Below the pieces are notes generated by a model that saw only the letters and a list, made by a program, of their open reading frames with translations, was not told the origin of the DNA and ran no database searches. From a virus, in the IMG/VR virus record IMGVR_UViG_3300009024_001300, positions 1-47,164 of that record: a stretch of DNA of 47,164 nucleotides; one strand, 5' to 3'. Shown piece by piece: positions 39,129 through 47,164 of the stretch. Every line of letters begins with the position of its first letter. Within the stretch, counting starts at the first letter, position 1. The translations under genes and the position numbers were made by a program.

Positions 39129-40106
39129 TTATTTTGTGTATCCTTTTGCGACCATCCAATTAGTCATTGAATCCATTAATTCTTCGTGTGTCATATCTGT
39201 ACCGTTAGCAGTTTTGAGTAAATTCATTAATTCCTCTGTATGCTCTTTGGTCATTCTTTCATTATATGGAAACCCTTTTAAAGGATTATCAATTTGTGAA
39301 ATGTCTAATAGTTTAGGAAATTGAGCTTGAAGGTTCTTCTGCTTTTTATAAGCAAGTTTAGCAACCTTCTCTCTAAATTCTTTTGTTCTGGCATCTATTG
39401 ATTTTTGGAAATCTTTTGTGTACTTAATTTTATCTTTTTCATTAAGGCCTTCCTTGGCAACCAATCTCCATCCGTCCTTTTTCATTTTATCAGCAGTTGT
39501 TCCATCAACCTTGCGCTGATATGTTCCCTTTTTCATAATGTATACTTCACCACCTTCTGTGTGATAACCTTTATCATCACAATGGTCACAACCCTTTCCT
39601 TCACATTTAGAACAACATTCCTTTTCAGTTGTTACTTCTAGTCCTTCTGAAACTGATTCTGCCCAACCACCACCATGGTCCTCTGCAGTTTTAAGTTTAC
39701 CCAGTTCAACGTATAAAGGTTGTAGGTCTATACCTCTGTCATAATCATCTGTTTTACTATAAGTCTTGTCAATCATAAGACCGACTTTAAATGCACTTGA
39801 GCCTTCTGCTGGAGTTGAATAAACGGGTTTCTGTTTGATTTTATTTGCTTTACAATAAGCATCAATCATTTTAACAGCTTTATTAAAGTCCTTTTCATTC
39901 TCTGGCGAAGTGATTCTATCACCTTTACCGCCTCTAAATTGAATGTAGAAGTCGACACAACGAGGATATTTTCTATCAGAATATGGTTTAAATCTTTCTA
40001 TTTTTGTTTTATTCATTTCAGTTTTCCGTTTAATATGTTGACCTGGTGTGTCGGATTGCAATTTACCTCGAGCCTTATCTGTGCCCCAATCGCCTGCTCC
40101 ACTCAT
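39129..40106 (-). CDS. 325-residue late protein with small zinc-ribbon motif
   Basis: Starts MSGAGDWGTDKARGK; the stop of the nucleotidyltransferase gene overlaps it as ATGA. Around residues 170-190 CCSKCEGKGCDHCDDKG forms a DnaJ-like CxxCxGxGC zinc motif. ESVSEG and KEGLNEKD recur as in the neighbouring 713-residue protein. The rest is basic and soluble. No family recognised. Confidence 0.72.
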   Translation of the reverse strand: MSGAGDWGTDKARGKLQSDTPGQHIKRKTEMNKTKIERFKPYSDRKYPRCVDFYIQFRGGKGDRITSPENEKDFNKAVKMIDAYCKANKIKQKPVYSTPAEGSSAFKVGLMIDKTYSKTDDYDRGIDLQPLYVELGKLKTAEDHGGGWAESVSEGLEVTTEKECCSKCEGKGCDHCDDKGYHTEGGEVYIMKKGTYQRKVDGTTADKMKKDGWRLVAKEGLNEKDKIKYTKDFQKSIDARTKEFREKVAKLAYKKQKNLQAQFPKLLDISQIDNPLKGFPYNERMTKEHTEELMNLLKTANGTDMTHEELMDSMTNWMVAKGYTK

Positions 40107-41995
40107 TGTGATTCTGTTTGTATATATGACTCTACCTTGGCTGCAAGATCCTTATCTGCCTTACCCCAAGTACCTTTTGATTTTGTTGCGAAACTATTGA
40201 CTCTAGCTAGACCCCACTGAACTGGAGTAGTTCCTGGTCTGTGACCTGTTTTCCATGCAGCAACGCCTCGGTCAAATACCTTCCTTAAAATTCCTAGTGG
40301 CATTCCTGATTTCTCAGCTTTATCCTTTAATGACTTTTCAGGGTTACCATTTTCAAAAACAAACTCTACAGCATCTGCAAGGTCTGTAACTTCCTTAACA
40401 CAATTTGGTACTTGATTTCCTTTACGGCCTTTTTTCGTACCAACCTGTTTATAACCATCCCAACAAGGATCTGATTCCTTTTTAATGTCAGCTGCTATTT
40501 GTGCTCTTTGGATATCTAATTCTTTTTGTTTTCGGTCCTCATCTCTTGCCTGAGCATACATTTTAAAACGATAATCAAAATTAACTGCCTTATCTGCTCT
40601 TAATAGTTGATGTGGTCGTTTGAGATAAGCCTTTTCATAATTGGTTTCACCAAACATTGCTTTAAACTTATTTGTATGTTTTGATGGTTTGGTTTTTGCT
40701 GTTGCATCACCAGGTGCAGGTTTATATGCCTCTGGGTCATCATCTGCCATTTTAGTTTGTTTTACAAATTGTGCATGTCTTTTGGCTGTTGTACTTTTTG
40801 AGAGTTTACCATCAGGGGAATCATCTTTATAATAACCACTCTTTGCTCTTTTATCAGCAACAGTCATTTTATCCTCTGATTGTAATCTTTGGACAAATGT
40901 AGACGATGTATATAATTGGTGGTTTGTTGATTCGTTTGCGTGAGTTAATGCTTTTTGGACCTCAGGATGTTTTGATAAATTTTTCTTTATTTTATCTATT
41001 TCCTTTTTGGCGTAATTCATATTACCAGCTAAGTCTAATGCAAGTTCGATACCCAATTTAACTTCTTGTTTCTTAGAGGCTTGTTTCGCTTTAGGGTTGG
41101 TCTTATAATATTGTGCAACCTCTCTGCCTGTAAGTTTTGATTTGCCCATTGGGGATAAAGGATCGACCTTACCATTTGCAACACGTTCAGCTAACCAAGC
41201 TTCAACCTTGGCATCCATTTCACCTTCAGCCAAATCCATACCAGTTCTTACATCATCAAATAATTGTTGAGCGATACGTTTATTATTGCCAGGAACACCT
41301 TTTGAGAATGATTTAAAATCATCATCAGCTGCTGCCTGTCTCATTTTACTAGCTGACATTCCAGAAACACCATCTGCATCTGGATCTCTATCACCAGCAG
41401 ATATTACTTCGAGAGTTTTATATGTATAATCTTTACCATTATATTTGTTAAGTAATTTATCAAACTCTCTCAGTCTATCTGAACCAACTACAACAACCAG
41501 ATTATCATAATTCTGCAATTCTTTTGCTACATCTATAATAGTTCTGGATTTTGATTTAATAATATATTTACGACCAAAGAAAGATTGCGCATATTTGAGT
41601 TTTTGGTCATACGATAGTGGATTTTTGTCGGAGTCTTGTGTTTTAGAAAGATACACAAGGGGAACTCCACCACGGTTAATAGCCTCATTAATCACTTTGT
41701 TTACAAGTTTTTCATGCCCTACAGTAGGAGGATTCATTCGGCCGAAAGCAATTACAGCTGTGTCTTTCCTTGCTTCGGAAATTGTTGGTTCAAGATCAAT
41801 ATACTGTGCACCATCAACACGGCCTTTTTCAGTCTTTTTAAGTAACGACCCTTTATTTTTCCTTTCGGAATCTTTATCCTGGTCGCCATTAATACCTTTC
41901 TTCTTTTTAGACTTAACACCTTTCGTAGGTTCTAAGTTATCTTTTTCAGAACCGGCGTCGACTTCGGTTTCGGGTCTATTTTTATCTGGATCCAT
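40103..41995 (-). CDS. Nucleotidyltransferase-like N domain fused to DUF5824
   Basis: 630 residues. After a highly charged N-terminal 75 residues comes a cytidylyltransferase-like (NMNAT-type) Rossmann domain: FGRMNPPTVGH (85-94, the TxGH form of HxGH) and SGMSASKMR (214-219), the second nucleotide motif. C terminus (about 545-625) is DUF5824: GILRKVFDRGVAAWKTGHRPGT, WGLARVNSF, KGTWGKADKDL. The middle is a long charged region. Preceded by an exact late promoter. It may be a virion enzyme or internal protein, with NMN or CTP-type substrate unknown. Confidence 0.82.
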   Translation of the reverse strand: MDPDKNRPETEVDAGSEKDNLEPTKGVKSKKKKGINGDQDKDSERKNKGSLLKKTEKGRVDGAQYIDLEPTISEARKDTAVIAFGRMNPPTVGHEKLVNKVINEAINRGGVPLVYLSKTQDSDKNPLSYDQKLKYAQSFFGRKYIIKSKSRTIIDVAKELQNYDNLVVVVGSDRLREFDKLLNKYNGKDYTYKTLEVISAGDRDPDADGVSGMSASKMRQAAADDDFKSFSKGVPGNNKRIAQQLFDDVRTGMDLAEGEMDAKVEAWLAERVANGKVDPLSPMGKSKLTGREVAQYYKTNPKAKQASKKQEVKLGIELALDLAGNMNYAKKEIDKIKKNLSKHPEVQKALTHANESTNHQLYTSSTFVQRLQSEDKMTVADKRAKSGYYKDDSPDGKLSKSTTAKRHAQFVKQTKMADDDPEAYKPAPGDATAKTKPSKHTNKFKAMFGETNYEKAYLKRPHQLLRADKAVNFDYRFKMYAQARDEDRKQKELDIQRAQIAADIKKESDPCWDGYKQVGTKKGRKGNQVPNCVKEVTDLADAVEFVFENGNPEKSLKDKAEKSGMPLGILRKVFDRGVAAWKTGHRPGTTPVQWGLARVNSFATKSKGTWGKADKDLAAKVESYIQTESQ

Positions 41996-42031
41996 TTATG
42001 ATTAATCCTATATTTGTAAAGCTCTATTTGT

Positions 42032-42718
42032 TTATTTATAATACTCAGCGAATGACGGTATAAAACTATAATTTCGTGCCGCACTTTCATTCCATATAGT
42101 AGATTGTCTTAACCAACCTAAAGCAGGAGTAGGACTAGCAATTGCTAACGGCACTGCTGTTCTTCGTTGTTGTTTTATAAAGTATGCATTATCGACAGCA
42201 CCAAGCGTACCTCGTGTCTCAATTTCCTCTACAAGAAATTTTGCCGTCTTTTTTGTCATTGCATAGGCATGCGCGCCTTCATGTCCACTAATATTTATTA
42301 AATTTTTTGGTTTACCAGCAGATTTGTGATTATACCTTGTTGGGTCTGTTAATTTATAACCTAATGTGACTATTAAATTGTCTGGAATGTGTAATTCGTT
42401 TATTGGCTGAAGCATTATAGCATCATGTTCCAATACAATTCCAACCTCATCTGGTCCGTCAGCAATCTTTTTCCATATTGCACCATGTCCAGCTGAACAA
42501 GCATTTGCTTTTTGAGCCATGGTAGGTTGATCAAGTATTAAAGGTGGTTCATAATAACTCATTTTAATACCTGTCATACACCAAGCTGCACGACCAGTAA
42601 TATCTTGATAACCTTCAAAATATTCCCAGTTTAAGCCAACATTGTCACAAGAATCGGCGCAAATTTGTGCGTATTCATTACTAATCGGAGTATCAATTTT
42701 AAGAATATATGCTTTCAT
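42032..42718 (-). CDS. GT25-like glycosyltransferase
   Basis: A 228-residue protein with MKAYILKIDTPISNEYA, KANACSAGHGAIWKKI and GIVLEHDAIML, the GT25 pattern of an N-terminal start, conserved Cys/Gly/His region and E-x-D metal site. HAYAMTKKTAKFLVEEI matches the later block. It overlaps its upstream neighbour by one base (TAATG) and belongs to the glycan cluster. Acceptor not known. Confidence 0.75.
   Translation of the reverse strand: MKAYILKIDTPISNEYAQICADSCDNVGLNWEYFEGYQDITGRAAWCMTGIKMSYYEPPLILDQPTMAQKANACSAGHGAIWKKIADGPDEVGIVLEHDAIMLQPINELHIPDNLIVTLGYKLTDPTRYNHKSAGKPKNLINISGHEGAHAYAMTKKTAKFLVEEIETRGTLGAVDNAYFIKQQRRTAVPLAIASPTPALGWLRQSTIWNESAARNYSFIPSFAEYYK
42033..42040 (-). promoter_or_regulatory. 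T4-type late promoter TATAAATA
   Basis: Exact box 38 bases upstream of the 630-residue gene, overlapping the stop region of the GT25-like gene. Confidence 0.7.
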
Positions 42719-43374
42719 TATGTAAGTGCGTAATATAATTCAAAGTCATCTTTAAAACGAGACTGTAAATCTATTAGATCCTGTCCTATGATTTCAATTT
42801 CACCTTCCCTGGTTTTTCTTGTGTCTGTTTTGTGCCTTGGTAATTCATGTTTAAAATCTGAATGTCCAATGTTATGCATAAACGTCATTAATCTATCACC
42901 CAGCTTCTCATATAACCAATAGTCTCCTATTGATTCCCCTCGTATCTTTAATAGGTCTGCCTGTACGATGGCTGCATTCGCGTCATTATTAAAAGCTCCA
43001 TTGGTTACCCAGTTTCTGTATTCTTCAATCGAGGGTGGTGTTCTTGGAGACCTAAACTTTTTATAAAAATAATAAAAGCTTTTCTGTCTATCAATAGGAT
43101 GTCTTAATAATGCAAATGTGTAATAGTCTCGAGCCTGTTCTTCTGTGAGTACACCTTCATTAATTAATTGTTGTACTGTAAAATGGTAAAAAGCATAAGG
43201 TCTGTAACGTGACACAATATCTTCAGATAATGTACCAACAAGCCCTGAATCCTCAACCTCAGTATAAATTGCATCTGGGTCGTCAATATTACGAATAAAG
43301 AAATCTGATAGGCTACTGGAGGCTGTTTTTGGAGTCCTAAGGAATAAAAATTTATATTTGTGCGAAAGATACAT
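42718..43374 (-). CDS. Sulfotransferase
   Basis: 218 residues with the PAPS-binding 5' loop FLRTPKTASSSL (residues about 11-22) and the 3'-phosphate block FALLRHPIDRQKSF. It would transfer sulfate from PAPS to a sugar or other acceptor. Chained with glycosyltransferases on both sides by one-base overlaps, suggesting a sulfated glycan. Confidence 0.8.
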   Translation of the reverse strand: MYLSHKYKFLFLRTPKTASSSLSDFFIRNIDDPDAIYTEVEDSGLVGTLSEDIVSRYRPYAFYHFTVQQLINEGVLTEEQARDYYTFALLRHPIDRQKSFYYFYKKFRSPRTPPSIEEYRNWVTNGAFNNDANAAIVQADLLKIRGESIGDYWLYEKLGDRLMTFMHNIGHSDFKHELPRHKTDTRKTREGEIEIIGQDLIDLQSRFKDDFELYYALT

Positions 43375-44036
43375 TATTCAACTCCCTGCGAATAGTCAAC
43401 ACAATTAAATCCCATACCAGTAGAGCCCCATTTATGGTCAGCAAATACTTTATCAGGTCCATCATATCGTTTTGCACCATTAATATAAAATTGAGGAATA
43501 AAATAATGTGATGGCCAAATTGTTAATATATCTCTATATTGTGGAATAAATTGAGCTAGAAATTCATTACCAGTTGATTTATGTGGTTGTACATGTAAAT
43601 CGCCAGGTCGTAATAATCTTAATGAATCAATTAATGCTTTAACAAGTTCGTTACCTGGATTACATGCAAAAATAGGTTGTACAAAATTAGGTCTACCTTT
43701 TTCGTTTTCAAAGCATGTATATGCATGTTCTGGTGGGCTGTCAAAAAGTTCGTCTGTATTTTCTAAACAAATCATATCTGCTTCAGCGATAAACCCACCT
43801 TGTTCATATAATAATTCATAACGAATCAAATCAGAAACACCGCAGAAAGCCTTTGCTCTATAATAATGTTCAATAAGGTCCTGGTTAATCCACCGACGTT
43901 GCTTTAACATCGCGTCATCAAAAATAGAATATTCCCAATCAGGGTGCTTATCCCTCCAGGTATACATCCATTTAAGAGGAGCAGGCTTTGGCCCTATCCA
44001 TATATGACTAAGTTTCTTTTCAATGTTTATTATCAT
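43374..44036 (-). CDS. Glycosyltransferase with DXD-like site (capsule type)
   Basis: 220 residues from MIINIEKKLSHIWIG, whose ATG overlaps the glyA stop as ATGA. SHIWIGPKPAP, VSDLIRYELLYEQGGF and EADMICLENTDELF are the Gly_transf_sug (PF04488) pattern; here the DXD is EAD. It would add a sugar to a glycan. The frame to 44078 would run into glyA. Confidence 0.78.
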   Translation of the reverse strand: MIINIEKKLSHIWIGPKPAPLKWMYTWRDKHPDWEYSIFDDAMLKQRRWINQDLIEHYYRAKAFCGVSDLIRYELLYEQGGFIAEADMICLENTDELFDSPPEHAYTCFENEKGRPNFVQPIFACNPGNELVKALIDSLRLLRPGDLHVQPHKSTGNEFLAQFIPQYRDILTIWPSHYFIPQFYINGAKRYDGPDKVFADHKWGSTGMGFNCVDYSQGVE

Positions 44037-45172
44037 TTTAAAATATCCGATATCCTTTGTGCTAGGTTTGCAAACCATTCCTCGTCGTGTCCACGAGTTG
44101 TTTCTGCTGCCGTACCAATTCTGATACCACTTGTTTCCATAAAGGGACGAGGGTCATTTGGTACGCCATTTTTATTAACAGTAATACCATTATCTTCTAA
44201 TAAATCTGCTGCTTCTCTACCACTATATTTACTATTACTTAAATCCATTAAAATAATATGTGAATCTGTTCCACCTGTTTGTACTGGTATACCATTCATT
44301 AAAAATACTCTACACATTGCTTGAGCATTTATAATGACTTGTTCTGCATAATCAAAGAATTCTTTGGTATCTGCCTCAATAAAAGCTTGAGCCTTAGCTG
44401 CAATAATATTCATTAATGGACCACCTTGAGTACCTGGGAATATGCCACCATTAATCTTTTTTGTATAATCAGGATTGTTCCATAAGATAATTCCACCACG
44501 AGGTCCTCGTAATGTTTTATGAGTGGTTGAAGTCACTACATCTGCATGAGGTATTGGACTATCATAAGCTCCTCCAGCGATTAGGCCAGAATAATGAGCC
44601 ATATCAACCATAAGTAATGCACCTACTGAATCAGCAATTTCTCTAAATCGTTTCCAATTAATTTGTCTTGGATATGCACTTGCGCCAGCAATAATCATTT
44701 TAGGTTTATGAGTTTCTGCCAATAAAGCAACATTATCATAATCAATCAAACCATTTTCACCAACACCATATGTATGAGCGTCAAACCACTTTCCGGAAAT
44801 AGTAACAGGGGCGCCGTGAGTTAAATGCCCACCACTTGCTAAATCCATACCGAGAATTGTATCACCAACATTTAGGAAGGCTTTCATTACTGCAAGGTTG
44901 GCGTTAGCACCACTATGAGGCTGGACATTTGCAAAATTACAATCGTAAAGATCCTTTAATTTCTCAATGGCCAGAGTTTCAATCTCATCCATATGTTCGC
45001 AACCATTATAGTAACGACGACCTGGATAACCCTCTGCATATTTGTTTGTAAATTCCGAACCACATAATTTCATTACTGCATCAGATGCGAAATTTTCTGA
45101 CGCTATAAGTTCAATCGTTGTTTGTTGACGTTTTAATTCTTTTTGGTAAATTCTATCTATATCAATGTGCAT
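44033..45172 (-). CDS. glyA: Serine hydroxymethyltransferase
   Basis: 379 residues (bacterial enzymes about 417, so a shorter C-terminal domain). PLP lysine K219 is in TSTTHKTLRGPRGG, D190 and H193 in MVDMAHYSGL, ELIASENFAS at the start, and YAEGYPGRRYYNGCE. It converts serine and THF to glycine and methylene-THF, which would feed thymidylate synthase (ThyX, also in this window) and supply glycine for ALAS (HemA). It overlaps its upstream neighbour by 11 bases and sits in the middle of the glycan genes. Confidence 0.93.
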   Translation of the reverse strand: MHIDIDRIYQKELKRQQTTIELIASENFASDAVMKLCGSEFTNKYAEGYPGRRYYNGCEHMDEIETLAIEKLKDLYDCNFANVQPHSGANANLAVMKAFLNVGDTILGMDLASGGHLTHGAPVTISGKWFDAHTYGVGENGLIDYDNVALLAETHKPKMIIAGASAYPRQINWKRFREIADSVGALLMVDMAHYSGLIAGGAYDSPIPHADVVTSTTHKTLRGPRGGIILWNNPDYTKKINGGIFPGTQGGPLMNIIAAKAQAFIEADTKEFFDYAEQVIINAQAMCRVFLMNGIPVQTGGTDSHIILMDLSNSKYSGREAADLLEDNGITVNKNGVPNDPRPFMETSGIRIGTAAETTRGHDEEWFANLAQRISDILK

Positions 45173-45701
45173 TTGTTTTCACTATATAATTATAAGCTGT
45201 TTCAGCGTTATCGTTGCTTTCTAATTGGGTATATTTAATATCTAATTCCTGGAATTGTGCTATAATATCCAGGTCGATCTGAACACTTTGAACTTCATCT
45301 TGTGCTCTTCCACTTTCCTCAAACCCAATCGGTCTTGTTAACATAAAATTTATATTATCATACATATTATAACATTCTAATGCCATCTTGTCAATCAAAT
45401 CTGAATATAAAGGTCCTTCATATAGTTCTCTATATATTGGACTTAATAGAACTGGGGAATCTGTAATTACATAATCCACCTTATCTGCTAATCTTAATAT
45501 TTTTCTGTGTTGATGAGCCAATACCCATAATTGGTCCTTCAGCATAGGAACATTTCCTTCCCACACACATTCCTTAGCGAACTCATCTGTGAGTTCAACA
45601 CTCAGTCCTGCCACTTTCATTTTATAAAATAATCCTGCAGCTGCCGTACTCTTACCAGAGGAAGGACCACCGTAGAAATTAATTATGCGAGTATTTGTCA
45701 C
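45162..45701 (-). CDS. P-loop ATPase/kinase (AAA_28/NadR-like), GTG start
   Basis: 179 residues. The P loop is FYGGPSSGKST (residues about 9-19); ITDSPVLLS is the second nucleotide motif and VLAHQHRKI lies between. Similar proteins are annotated as AAA_28 or NadR/Ttd14-like kinases; the substrate is not known. GTG start with AGAGGTGAATGC upstream. It contains an internal consensus promoter for glyA. Confidence 0.78.
   Translation of the reverse strand: MTNTRIINFYGGPSSGKSTAAAGLFYKMKVAGLSVELTDEFAKECVWEGNVPMLKDQLWVLAHQHRKILRLADKVDYVITDSPVLLSPIYRELYEGPLYSDLIDKMALECYNMYDNINFMLTRPIGFEESGRAQDEVQSVQIDLDIIAQFQELDIKYTQLESNDNAETAYNYIVKTNAH
45366..45394 (-). promoter_or_regulatory. Intragenic sigma70-like promoter, TTGACA-17-TATAAT
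   Basis: Perfect hexamers with a 17-base spacer inside the P-loop gene, about 195 bases upstream of glyA. It could give glyA and the following glycan genes independent early expression. Confidence 0.6.
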
Positions 45702-45716
45702 GCATTCACCTCTTAC

Positions 45717-46283
45717 TTAAGTTTTTTCAACGAACCACAAAAAGTCATCTTCAACAAAATAACCATCTTCACCATACAATTCTATTACTGCCTTTTTAAC
45801 AGTTGGAAAATGTATATCATGACCAATAATCATTCCACCTTTTCGTACCTTTGGAGCCCAAGCTTGTACATCTCTCATTACACCATTATAACTATGGTCA
45901 GCATCAATGAACACAAAGTCTAAACTTTCATCATCAATTGTTTTTGCTGCTTCAGTAGTATAATCTTTAATAATTACTGCTCGGTCTGGATATTGGCCAC
46001 AGAAGGATACCAAATCATTATAATATCTTTCATGATCCCAAGCATGTCCATTTTCACCAGCCGTCCATTGTTCCGGACCATCGTAACCAGGTTGTGCCGC
46101 ATAAAGGTCAACACCAACAAGATGTAAATCGTGACATGTTCTTACCAAATGTTTAAATGTTTCTCCAAGCCATACTCCGAGTTCAGCACCCTTTGTCCAG
46201 CCATTTTTTCTGACATATTTTTCAATGGTCTGCCATCTCCATATATTACCACCATCGTGGCCTCTATCATTAATTCTACCCAT
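45717..46283 (-). CDS. SAM-dependent methyltransferase (class I)
   Basis: 188 residues. GAELGVWLGETFKHL is the SAM-binding motif I and LHLVGVDLYA the acidic end of beta2; SLDFVFIDADHSYNGV is motif IV, typical of the Methyltransf_24 family often acting on sugars or small molecules. It follows the GT29 gene by 1 base. Its acceptor is likely a glycan. Confidence 0.82.
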   Translation of the reverse strand: MGRINDRGHDGGNIWRWQTIEKYVRKNGWTKGAELGVWLGETFKHLVRTCHDLHLVGVDLYAAQPGYDGPEQWTAGENGHAWDHERYYNDLVSFCGQYPDRAVIIKDYTTEAAKTIDDESLDFVFIDADHSYNGVMRDVQAWAPKVRKGGMIIGHDIHFPTVKKAVIELYGEDGYFVEDDFLWFVEKT

Positions 46284-46284
46284 T

Positions 46285-46881
46285 TTAATCTCCTATTAAA
46301 TTAAATCTTTCTTGAGAAAAGAATTTATTTCTGCAATATTCTTCCTCAAATGCATAATCGTGTCTGTAAAAAGAATCCCATCTGTTTACGTCTACCATGT
46401 TTGTGTTATGGTGAAATGTTTTGGTCTTTTTAAAATCAAACCCATATACATTTACTACCGATGGATTCAGCTCATTCAGTAAATATAAACAAGTCAACCC
46501 AGCTGATGGATTGCCTGTCTCTTTTCTACATCTTTGTTTAATGTCCAAACCAAATTCATTGTCCTTATATACAAAGGGACTTTCCTTCGAACCCATATTA
46601 AGATCTAGTTTTAAATAGTTATTACTACTTTCAAACTCTATCATTCGGTTCGGTTTATCTGTTGTCATGCTAGTTGCGTGACGGAGCCAATCCCAAAAGG
46701 CCCAGATATCTATTTTGGTTCCTACTGAATGTCGACGAGAATTGTCGTTATAGAAGATAGCAGAATTGTTAATTCGAATTACTACCTGATGATCATCAAT
46801 ATCACTACCATGTTGTGAGTCAAATAAAGACTCTGCGTTCCCTATAAGGGCAACAGATTTATTTTCAACATAGTTTTCCAT
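46285..46881 (-). CDS. GT29 sialyltransferase-like protein
   Basis: 198 residues with the sialyltransferase L motif VALIGNAESLF ... GSDIDDHQVVIRINNS (residues 10-40), the S motif NPSAGLTCLYLL ... VNVYGFDF (124-150), and a C-terminal HDYAFEE (His and Glu of motif VS). The NxxxxxxD and GNPSAG spacing fits the family that moves sialic acid or a related nonulosonic acid from CMP donors. First gene of the cluster, with its own promoter at 46914. Confidence 0.78.
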   Translation of the reverse strand: MENYVENKSVALIGNAESLFDSQHGSDIDDHQVVIRINNSAIFYNDNSRRHSVGTKIDIWAFWDWLRHATSMTTDKPNRMIEFESSNNYLKLDLNMGSKESPFVYKDNEFGLDIKQRCRKETGNPSAGLTCLYLLNELNPSVVNVYGFDFKKTKTFHHNTNMVDVNRWDSFYRHDYAFEEEYCRNKFFSQERFNLIGD

Positions 46882-46913
46882 TCATTACAAACCATAATAT
46901 TATTTAATTATTT

Positions 46914-46942
46914 ATTATATCATATTTAGGCAGGATTGTCAA
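46914..46942 (-). promoter_or_regulatory. Consensus sigma70-like promoter, TTGACA-17-TATAAT
   Basis: Drives the GT29/methyltransferase/P-loop/glyA cluster from 33 bases upstream of the GT29 start. Its -35 overlaps the stop region of the partial gene. Confidence 0.88.
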
Positions 46943-47162
46943 CCAATATAATATCAAATGAAGATGATATAATCGTACCTGTATCTCCAGCTGACACTAT
47001 TTCAATATCAGTTTTTTCTGGAAATCTAAGCGGGATTGAATAATTTTGAGTATGATATCCACCCACTAAATCTATAATATCTTTTGTTCTAAATGGAGCA
47101 TCACCATCAAGTTCTCTTGATTTCAAAAGCACAGTAGCTTTATTGTTCATTGGGGCACAACC
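46926..47162 (-). CDS. C-terminal part of a probable virion protein (cut by window edge)
   Basis: The frame is open to the right window end (GCAP before the Met at 47150), so only the last 79 codons or so are seen. The pattern RTKDIIDLVGGYHTQNYSIPLRFPEKTDIEIVSAG ... SSFDIILVD is a beta-rich C terminus common in structural proteins of marine myophages. Which virion part is not known. Confidence 0.6.
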   Translation of the reverse strand, partial: GCAPMNNKATVLLKSRELDGDAPFRTKDIIDLVGGYHTQNYSIPLRFPEKTDIEIVSAGDTGTIISSSFDIILVDNPA

Positions 47163-47164
47163 AA

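Noticed and set aside
43390-43410. TTGACT upstream of the sulfotransferase start
   Set aside because: The -10 position reads TAATGT, a poor match, and the gene is already coupled to its upstream neighbour.

Overview
The window reads as part of the genome of a marine T4-like myovirus. Recognisable T4-type core genes are the DsbA-like late-transcription DNA-binding protein, RNase H/flap nuclease, gp30-type DNA ligase, gp61-type primase, gp31-type GroES-like co-chaperonin, T4-type lysozyme and class I ribonucleotide reductase. With them are small proteins of the kind shared by marine cyano- and pelagimyophages (PhoH, DUF6433, DUF5824 and FmdB-like families, and the cyanophage-type DUF5872-like family). 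The DNA is AT-rich and very compact. Genes typically overlap as ATGA, GTGA or TAATG, and no stretch over 300 bases lacks a gene. The 5-aminolevulinate synthase is of the C4 (Shemin) type, which among bacteria is essentially alphaproteobacterial, so an alphaproteobacterial host is my best inference. No tRNA, CRISPR array, integrase, transposase or insertion sequence was seen.

Layout. 1-1323: the only two plus-strand genes, a class III nucleotidyl cyclase cut by the left edge and an overlapping small exported or membrane protein. They end at a bidirectional terminator. Everything after that is on the minus strand. 1369-2016: a chain of tiny ORFs, several membrane-like. 2113-8000: small early-type genes, including DsbA, a SWIM-zinc protein, a DUF932 protein, a GNAT-like protein and a RelA/SpoT-type HD hydrolase, many with their own sigma70-like promoter. 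8.3-18.4 kb: nucleic acid metabolism (PD-(D/E)XK nuclease, PhoH, RNase H, RuvC-like resolvase, dNMP kinase, DNA ligase) mixed with two glycosyltransferases and a SleB-type hydrolase. 18.8-22.9 kb: bS21, a cold-shock protein, SNase, glutaredoxin, YbaN-like and GroES-like proteins. 22.9-28.9 kb: hemA, glutaredoxin-nrdB fusion, nrdA, thyX and primase in one run. 29.5-31.7 kb: lysis genes (spanin-like pair, endolysin). 31.7-42 kb: late, probably virion or prohead proteins, including an ATP-grasp/retropepsin fusion and a nucleotidyltransferase-DUF5824 fusion. 42-47.2 kb: a surface-glycan cluster (three glycosyltransferase-type proteins including a GT29 sialyltransferase-like one, a sulfotransferase, a methyltransferase and a P-loop kinase) containing glyA.

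Regulation. At least 16 minus-strand sites match TTGAC(A/T), 16 or 17 bases, then TATAAT or a one-base variant. They are near-consensus sigma70 promoters, presumably for the early phase. A smaller set of TATAAATA boxes matches the T4 late promoter and lies before virion genes. One gene (28931-29464) carries both in tandem.

How the genes work together (inference). RNR, ThyX, dNMP kinase and GlyA would supply DNA precursors. HemA, bS21, cold-shock protein and GroES-like protein would redirect host metabolism, translation and folding. The cyclase and the (p)ppGpp-hydrolase-like protein would act on host second messengers. The most unusual features are the edge-truncated CHASE2-type cyclase with an altered catalytic residue, the ATP-grasp/protease fusion bearing a capsid-targeting-like N terminus, the tiny-ORF chain, and a strongly structured non-coding element at 6341-6424.
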